Source: Monodelphis domestica (Eukaryota > Chordata > Mammalia > Didelphimorphia > Didelphidae). Taken from it: 64,000 bases of DNA. Shown piece after piece: positions 57,077 to 64,000 of this stretch. The stretch is from the NCBI RefSeq assembly GCF_027887165.1, contig NC_077228.1, positions 180,607,697-180,671,696 of the forward strand. Reading direction: 5' to 3'. A program made the position numbers and the translations under genes. The notes below the pieces were generated by a model. It did no database searches. It was not told where the DNA came from and saw only the letters and a list, made by a program, of their open reading frames with translations. The number at the start of each line of letters is the position of its first letter. Positions within the stretch are counted from its first letter, which is position 1.

Positions 57077-57286
57077 TTGAGTTCATATATTAACAAATTA
57101 GAGAGGGCAGAGGTCAATGAATTGGGCATGGAAATTAAAAAACTAGAAAGTGAACAAATTAAAAATCCTCAGATGAAGACTAAATTAGAGATCCTAAAAA
57201 TCAAAGGAGAAATTAATAAAATTGTAAGTCAAAGAACTTTTGATTTAATAAATAAGACTAGAACTTTGATAAAACAAATAAAATAG
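57077..57286 (+). pseudogene. L1 ORF2 linker (Z region) remnant
   Basis: A 69-codon open piece rich in Lys, Glu and Ile (SSYINKLERAEVNELGMEIK at its start), in the position of the helical region between endonuclease and reverse transcriptase. Confidence 0.75.
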
Positions 57287-57450
57287 ACAAAGCACCAGTC
57301 AATCTAATTAAGAAAAGGAAAGAAGAAAACCAAATTGACAGTATCCAAGATGAAAAGGGAGATATCACCTCTAATGAAGAGGAAATTAAGGCAATCATTA
57401 AAAAGTATCATGCCCAATTATATGGCAATACATATGGCAATCTAGGTGAT

Positions 57451-58290
57451 ATGGATGAATATTTACAAAACTATAAATTGCCTAGACTGACAGAGGAAGA
57501 AATAGAATTCCTAAACAATCCCATATCAGAAAAAGAAATTGAACAAGCCATTAAAGAACTCCCTAAGAAAAAATTCCCAGGTCCAGATAGATTCACAAAT
57601 GAATTCTATCAAACATTCAAAGAACAACTAATCCCAATATTATACAAACTATTTGACAGAATAAGCAAAGGAGGAATTCGACCAAATTCATTTTACAACA
57701 CAAATATGGTACTGATTCCAAAGCCAGGTAGGTCAAAAACAGAGAAAGAAAACTATAGACCAATCTCCTTAATGGATATAGATGCAAAAATCTTACATAG
57801 GATACTAGCAACAAGACTCCAGCAAGTGATCATGAGGGTTATTCACTATGATCAGATAGGACTCATACCAGGAATGCAAGGATGGTTCAATACTAGGAAA
57901 ACCATCCACATAACTGACCATATTAACAACCAAACCAACAAAAATCACATGGTTATCTCAAAAGATGCAGAAAAAGCCTTTGACAAAATACAACACTCAT
58001 TCCTAATGAAAGCACTAGAAAACATAGGAATAAAAGGGCCTTTCCTAAAAATAATAAACAGTATATATCTAAAACCATCAGCAAACATCATCTGCAGTGG
58101 GGAAAAACTAGAAGCCTTCCCAATAAGATCAAGAGTGAAACAAGGATGCCCATTATCACCTCTATTATTTAACATTGTAGTAGAAACACTAGCTGTAGCA
58201 ATTAGAGAAGAAAAAGAAATTGAAGGTATTAAAACAGGCAATGAGGAGACCAAGCCATCACTCTTTGCAGATGATATGATGGTCTACTAA
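57451..58290 (+). pseudogene. L1 ORF2 reverse transcriptase domain, 279 open residues
   Basis: Reverse transcriptase copies L1 RNA at the target nick. The motifs run in order: [13 protein letters not shown] at about residues 43-55, MVLIPKPG (86-93), [37 protein letters not shown] with the motif A aspartate, [14 protein letters not shown], and [10 protein letters not shown] with the FADD catalytic pair. A TAA follows immediately after MMVY, so the domain is cut just past its active site. The full ORF2 would be about 1,280 residues in mammals. It is the longest real coding remnant in the window. Confidence 0.92.
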
Positions 58291-59365
58291 TCAACCAAAA
58301 AGCTAGTGGAAATAATCAACAACTTTAGCAAAGTTGCAAGATACAAAATAAACCCACATAAGTCATCAGCATTTCTATATATCTCCAACACATCTCAGCA
58401 GCAAGAATTAGAAAGAGAAATTCCATTTAAAATCACCCTAGACAATATAAAATACTTAGGAATCTATCTGCTGAGACAAACACAGGAACTATATGAACAC
58501 AACTACAAAACACTCTCCACACAAATCTAAACAATTGGAAAAACATCGACTGCTCATGGGTAGAACGAGCTAACATAATAAAAATGACAATCCTACCCAA
58601 ATTAATTATTTAGTACCATACCCATTGAACTTCCAAAAAACTTTATTGAACTAGAAAAAACCATAACAAAGTTCATTTGGAAGAACAAAAGATCAAGGAT
58701 ATCTAGGGAAATCATAAAAAAAAATGCGAAGGAAGGAGGCCTTCCAGTCCCAGATCTCAAACTATGCTATAAAGCAGTGGTCATCAAAACAATTTGGTAC
58801 TGACTAAAAGACAGAAAGGAGGATCAGTGGAATAGACTTGTGGTAAGTGACCTCAGCAAAAGTCTATGATAAGCCCAAAGATCCCAGCTTTTGGGACCAA
58901 AACCCATTATTTGATAAGAACTGCTGGGAAAATTGGAAGACAGTATGGGAGAGATTAGGTTTGGATGAACATCTCACACCTACACCTACATAAAGATAAC
59001 TACTTTATCTACACCAAGATAAACTCAGAATGGGTGAATGATTTGAATATAAAGAAGGAAACTATAAGAAAATTAGGTGATCACAGAATAGTATACATGT
59101 CAGATCTTTGGGAAAGACTTTAAAACCAAGCAAGAGGTAGAAAAAAAACACAAAATATAAAATCAATAGTTTTGATTATATCAAATTAAAAAGTTTTTGT
59201 ACAAACAAAACCAATGCAAACAAAATTAGAAGGGAAGCAACAAATTGGGAAACAATCTTCAGAACAAAAATCTCTGACAAAGGTCTAATTACTCAAATTT
59301 ATAAAGAGGTAAACCAATTGTACAAAAAAATCAAGCCATTCTCCAATTGATAAATGGGCAAGGGA
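58291..59365 (+). pseudogene. L1 ORF2 thumb and C-terminal region, broken
   Basis: After the stop the frame resumes with STKKLVEIINNFSKVARYKI and 58306-58530 stays open ([20 protein letters not shown]). Later blocks (MTILPKLI near 58585, a tgggaaagactttaaaacc area) are in several frames. The element breaks off near 59365, at about the point where the copy at 54243 begins, so it has lost its 3' end. Confidence 0.8.
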
Positions 59366-59369
59366 CTCC

Positions 59370-60965
59370 TCATTAGAACTGATTTCCTTTTGTGTTTTCA
59401 GAATTGCATTCCTAAGCCCTTTCCAACTCTCTTGAGCTGGCTTCCCCTAGAGCATTTTAGTCCACAGGAACCCTCCTATCCTTCGAATATTTTGAAATCT
59501 GTCTTCCCAAAATCTAGGGTGCATGTCACATGATGCCCAGATTTCTTCTCTTCTATCATAAATTCTAGGAATGAATAGTCTCAACTACTCTTCTGCACCT
59601 CTGGCAAAGAATCACCAGGTAATGCTACTGCCCATCTCTTCTTTCTTTGACCTTTCCTGGATGATCTCTCATAGCTACCATGGCTCTGTTATGCCATTCT
59701 TTGGAGCACAAGCAATAGCTTCTTTCTTGGAGTATCCAGCTTTCTTTTCTTCAGGAAGAGTCTCAAATCTGGCTTAAGCTCTAACTATACAACAGTTCCT
59801 TCTCTTCCCTTGCTTTTTCTTGTGTTAAGATTGCAAATCTCCATCATCCTAGACAAAATTCAAATCTCTCTTCTTTCACCTTAGATTCCTTTTCCACCAG
59901 TGAAGTTTTAGTTCTGCTTTCCTTAGGAACATGCAATTTCCCCTTAAGGTCTAAAGGGTAAAGAAGTTTTCTTCTAATTCCTTCATCTTCTTCTTCAAAA
60001 GGGAGATTAATATACACTTGGGACAGAGTATAACAGCCACTTTGCTGTTACAAAAATACAAATAATGCATGTAGTCAAATACAAACATCACTCAAGTCCA
60101 CCTAACTAGGGATACACAAACAGTAACACATTACAATATATCAATAGCAAAAGAACAATTGAGAGTCCTATTGTCAGCTCCTTCTCATTGGGATCCCTGC
60201 TCTTCTCCAAAAATATACTGAATACTAGAAGGGATATGCAGATTGAGTGAAGGTACCAGTTTTGATTCATAAGTTAAATATTTAGGTAAGTTCAATTTCT
60301 TTTAAAAAATGTCTAATTTTAAAATCCCATTTTCCTTCTGTACTTCAATGAATTGTCCTTTGCACCTGACTCTGCCTGGGAAATAGTTGTCCTATAATAG
60401 TATTTTTCAAAAGGTAGGTTAAAGCAAACTAATATACTGTCATATATATTCAATAAAAGGTTCCAGATTTTTCCTCATTTTCACCCTTATGTAATCTTGT
60501 AGTTTACCAGTATTTTTGTCTAAACTATAGGGGAAAATGTATACTTTGGTCAAATACGTGAATCTTGTAATTAATATTTTTCCAAATAATCTCATATTAA
60601 TAAATGTGGCCACAGTAGGGGTTCCTGAAAGGCCTAGGTTCATACTAAAATGACTAAAGCTGACATTTAAAATTTTTTGCTTTAAAAGCCTGATTATGCT
60701 CAAATTAATTTTGTAGAAGAACATAGTATTCTAAAAGAATGGAAATATTTCTTCTATCAACCTCAAGAATAAATGTTTAGAATCATCTGATAGTGAAATA
60801 CTGGGATAGTCTACAAGAGTAATATTATCTGAAGAATTAACATGTGAGGGTCTCTAAAGAGGCTTGATGTCTATTGAAATTAAGAGAAACAATTTTTTAA
60901 AAGTCTTCCTTAGACAATCATAACCATTCAACACAAAGTTTTCATTCCCATCAAATTGAACTAAC
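59370..60965. other. Unassigned pyrimidine-rich then AT-rich stretch
   Basis: 59370-60000 is C/T-rich on the plus strand, with no repeat I can name and a 68-codon frame (59571-59777) without motif. 60000-60965 looks unique. On the gene model it would be intron. Confidence 0.35.
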
Positions 60966-61026
60966 CGTTATGTCAAAGAGCACAGTGGCCTCTTTCTGGC
61001 TTGGTGATTTGTGCAACGTTGCTAAC
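60966..61026 (-). CDS. Candidate 61-nt internal coding exon, protein unknown
   Basis: On the minus strand an acceptor with tcattatttctctctaagcag ends at 61027, and a donor g|gttagt follows 60966. One frame is open across it: LATLHKSPSQKEATVLFDIT, entered with two bases from an upstream exon and ending in phase 0. The other two frames hit stops. This phase joins the candidate last exon at 48968-49072 without a shift. CpG sites (aacgttg, aacg) are kept in an AT-rich setting. The donor has T at +3, which is weaker than usual. Confidence 0.35.
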
Positions 61027-61809
61027 CTGCTTAGAGAGAAATAATGACAAAAACATACAAACTCAATTAGTAAGGATAAATATAAATTTCAATTTACAGA
61101 GTGGGTTTTGCTAATTCTGATGTGAATTAAACTAAAATTCTAAACAGTGTTAAAATTGAACAATAGCAGAACCCTCCCCCTGAACCTAATGAATTTAATC
61201 TTTTCTTTAATTAGACATGTACAAATTGATCAAGATTGAATAATTGGCTATAAGGCAGTTTTGTCTCTAAATGTATAAAAAGCAGAAACAATTCACTCAG
61301 GTGCCTCTCTCAGGACATAGACTAGCATGACACACTTGTATATCACAATAAGTCAACTTTTAATAAACTCTAATTGCTTCAAAAGTATCACTTCCAAATG
61401 GACATCAGGGACTATTTAGACACGAGTTTAAAACATGGCCATGCATTTCTAAATGTGAATGGCATATAATTGAGAATAGTTTGCGGAAATGAATCATTAA
61501 ATTTTTGTAAGTTATACTAACAAACCTAATTTCTGTTAAAAAATTATATCCAATAAAAATCTTTAAAATGAGATGTTTTTGTTTTTTGTAGCTTCTAAAT
61601 ACATTCAATATATTTGGGTGATTTAAATTCCTGGTTAACTTTGACATCATTTTCCTCATGTACCTTCATATCGGTACAATTGGAATATAACACTTTAAAT
61701 ATTCTCATGTACTAATCTCAGAGTGTTAGAAACAGGGTGATTTTTGCAAAAAGTTTTTTCCTTTATTTCTTTTGAAATAAAATTTCTTTTGAAACCTTCC
61801 TATAATGAC
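61027..61809. other. Low-repeat AT-rich sequence
   Basis: No repeat or gene seen. The minus-strand frame 61405-61659 has no motif. Confidence 0.4.
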
Positions 61810-61990
61810 ACTACTTTACACCTGTAAGCACTATAGTTTTCAAAGTGATTTCACATCCACCACAACCCTAAAAAGGCACATAGCAAAAATATCTTACAGA
61901 AGAAAAAGCTGACTAAGGGAGGATTAATGACTTTCCCATGTTCACATAGCTGTTAGGGTGGCAGAATTAAAACTAATTTTCTATGATTAC
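61810..61990 (-). mobile_element. MIR-class SINE fragment, diverged
   Basis: Has gtaagcactatagttttcaa, tttcacatccaccacaacc and gactttcccatgttcacatagc, in the antisense core-SINE order. Confidence 0.5.
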
Positions 61991-62150
61991 CTTCAGCCAA
62001 TTTAAAATGACTATAAATATGTAAACAGATATATAAGTATATCTTAAATAGTATAACTGGAAATCAAATAATGCAATAATTTGGAGTGAAAAATCTTTGG
62101 TAAATTCCCATTACTGGAAAATATTTTTATATTTGGTGTCCACATCTCAG

Positions 62151-62379
62151 GGATCTCACAGAACTCCATCAATTAAAAAAATCAAACAGAGGAACCTCTT
62201 GGCTAATGGCTACATTTGGGATGAAACAGAACATATGGCTAAACTACATAGTTTAGGTCAGGAAGAAACAAGTCAGAAGCACAGTTTGTGCTCTAAAGCA
62301 CAGCACACATATGAAATACTGTGTGGGGGTGTGATTTATCACCCAGCACTACCACCTGATACTCTTGGCAAAAAGAGGT
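62151..62379 (+). other. Exon-like block on the plus strand, weak candidate
   Basis: A possible acceptor (ggtgtccacatctcag) precedes 62151 and a donor (agag|gtaaaa) follows 62379. The frame is open throughout (GSHRTPSIKKIKQRNLLANG … PPDTLGKKR) as part of a 94-codon frame from 62097. I recognise no domain and the strand is opposite to the other exon candidates, so chance is quite possible. Confidence 0.15.
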
Positions 62380-63637
62380 AAAATTCTGATCATTGCTTCA
62401 TATCATGAATATGCAAATGGTAAGAAAACCCACAGAATACAAGGCACATAAGATAAAAACTAATTTTTTAAAAATCACTACAAACATTTCACCTTAAGTA
62501 TAATTAATCATGTTTTATGTAAAGCACACTTTATAGGACTGGACTACCCAAATACCAAAGCCATGCAATATCAATTTAAATATTTGTGACTTTCAGAAAT
62601 TTAAATACTTTGCTTAACCTAGAAAAGCTCATTTTTCTAAGTCTTCTCTGATTAGACTTTTTAATCTATTGTCCAAGTACAAGGTCAACAGTGTGGAGTA
62701 CAATCCACTAAGTTTTTAAAAACACAAAAACATCCACATAATCTTAAAGACCTGAAAGATTTTAACTACAGAAAATAAGACATTAAATAATTAACAGAAT
62801 ATTTTAATTCTTTAAAAACTGTTCAACCTAATAATGATTTAAATAACTGATGTAGCCTAAGACCAGACCCTCCCCCCCCAAAAAAAAAGCTGGTAAAAAA
62901 AATTGGGAGAAAAATGTAAATTATGGAAAATAAAAGTTATTAAAATGGAAAATGATTCATGCATTAAAATCTGCTGACACCAAAGAACTGATGTTAATTC
63001 AGGGATAAACATTGGAAAGGGTGGAAAAAGTTGGATCTGAATCTACTAAGAAGGGATTTTTCTCCCCTAACCTAACCTCTTGAAGGCTCATTACAATAAT
63101 GTTAAAGTAAAACAACAATGAAACACATCATTTTAAATTAAATTAATTTAATTAATCAGATTAATGAAGTAACAAATCTTGAATGTAGAGGACTAGCAGA
63201 GATGACAAACTGTAGACATCCAATATAGGCATACAACATAAGACACAAAAGATGTGTTGGTTTCTTTTCCTTCACTATATACATTTTTGTTATATGAGTG
63301 AGTTTTTTTAAGGGGAAGCAGGAAGAATGAAAGTTTCCTAAATTGCTTTGTTTGGTCATTAACCATTGCTTTTTTTGATTGCTGTCACCCACCTTCATGG
63401 TTTGAGATACTACTCAATAGTATAGAAATTTTTTTCTGTAAAAGTAAAGCTAAATGATGATTTAAACAAGGGTTACTATTGTTATTACTTTTGTGTAAAA
63501 TGGAACTATAAGTGTAATCCCCATTTGGGAAGATTTCATTCCTAAGTAAAAACAAACAAAAAATTCCACCACAAAGGTTTGCATTTAACATGGTTTGTTG
63601 GTATCTGTTGTACTTAAATATTAGGTTAATAGAGTGG
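62380..63637. other. Low-repeat AT-rich sequence
   Basis: No repeat recognised over about 1.2 kb. A minus-strand segment at 63398-63440 has an acceptor- and donor-like pair around 43 nt, but its phase does not fit the exon at 60966. Confidence 0.4.
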
Positions 63638-63842
63638 GAGGGCAGATAGGTGGCTCAATGAATTCAAAGTCAGGTTCAGTGGTGGAAGGTCTTGGGTTAA
63701 AATCTGGCCTAGGACACTTTCTAGCTGTGTGGCCCTGGGCAAATCATTTAGTCACCATTGTCTAGCCCTTAGCACTCTTTTGCCTTGTGATCAATAAGTA
63801 GTATTGATTCTAAGATAAAAGGTAAGGGTATATAAAAAAAAA
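63638..63842 (+). mobile_element. WSINE1-like SINE, diverged
   Basis: gggcagataggtggctcaat through gtggccctgggcaaatcat and gtctagcccttagcactct to aaaaggtaagggtatataaa. Confidence 0.85.
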
Positions 63843-64000
63843 TAATTCATTCTAGATCTTCCCAAGGTAAGAGGCTGGAACAACTGGGAGTGGTGATCAT
63901 CAAAAATCAATTATATATATAAAAAAGGCTATCTGGGAACTAGGCATGTATGCTCTGGCCAATTAACACTCAGAAAAGACTTAAGAGCCAGAATGGTTTT
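63843..64000. other. No recognised feature to window end
   Basis: Short unassigned stretch. Confidence 0.4.

Noticed and set aside
63398..63440. 43-nt exon-like segment on the minus strand
   Set aside because: Its only open frame ends in a phase that does not fit the exon candidate at 60966-61026, and splice-like pairs of this size are common by chance.

Overview
This 64 kb window looks like intergenic or intronic DNA from a marsupial. The diagnostic signal is a dense set of copies of a tRNA-like SINE whose 5' end reads like ggcagctgggtggctcagtgg and whose 3' part carries cctagcccttaccactctt. Alongside it are short SINEs with RTE-derived tails, marsupial-style L1 and HAL1 elements, RTE, and old CR1/L3, L2 and MIR copies. 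The SINE resembles the WSINE1 group of Australian marsupials, so an australidelphian is favoured but not proven. There is no bacterial-type gene content. No complete host protein-coding gene can be demonstrated.

Layout. 1-8800: hAT end, SINEs, an RTE reverse-transcriptase fragment, L1/HAL1 3' ends and a GC-richer unassigned block. 8845-10985: a long minus-strand CR1/L3 LINE broken by later insertions. 11000-25650: MIR, SINE and L1 debris plus a solo LTR with a 4-bp target duplication. 25653-25968: an uninterrupted 316-nt purine tract made of GAA and GGA units, grown from a SINE tail. 30671-41880: HAL1 and L1 sequence interrupted by a 7.3 kb class I endogenous retrovirus (LTRs 34321-34723 and 41179-41597, target duplication ctat). 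The provirus keeps broken gag and env ends, but about 2.8 kb of AT-rich non-coding sequence lies where pol would be. 42000-55160: SINEs, a second HAL1, CR1 and L2 fragments, and L1 insertions with clear target duplications. 55255-59365: L1 fragments including a 279-residue ORF2 reverse-transcriptase stretch.

Possible host gene. On the minus strand, 48968-49072 looks like a 3'-terminal coding exon, and 60966-61026 looks like an upstream 61-nt exon whose phase fits it. Both have good splice acceptors and lie in low-repeat DNA. I do not recognise the protein. These two pieces, the purine tract, the pol-less provirus and a SINE copy that seems to carry 5' flank from another locus in this window are the items most worth checking. 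I found no undescribed multi-gene system.
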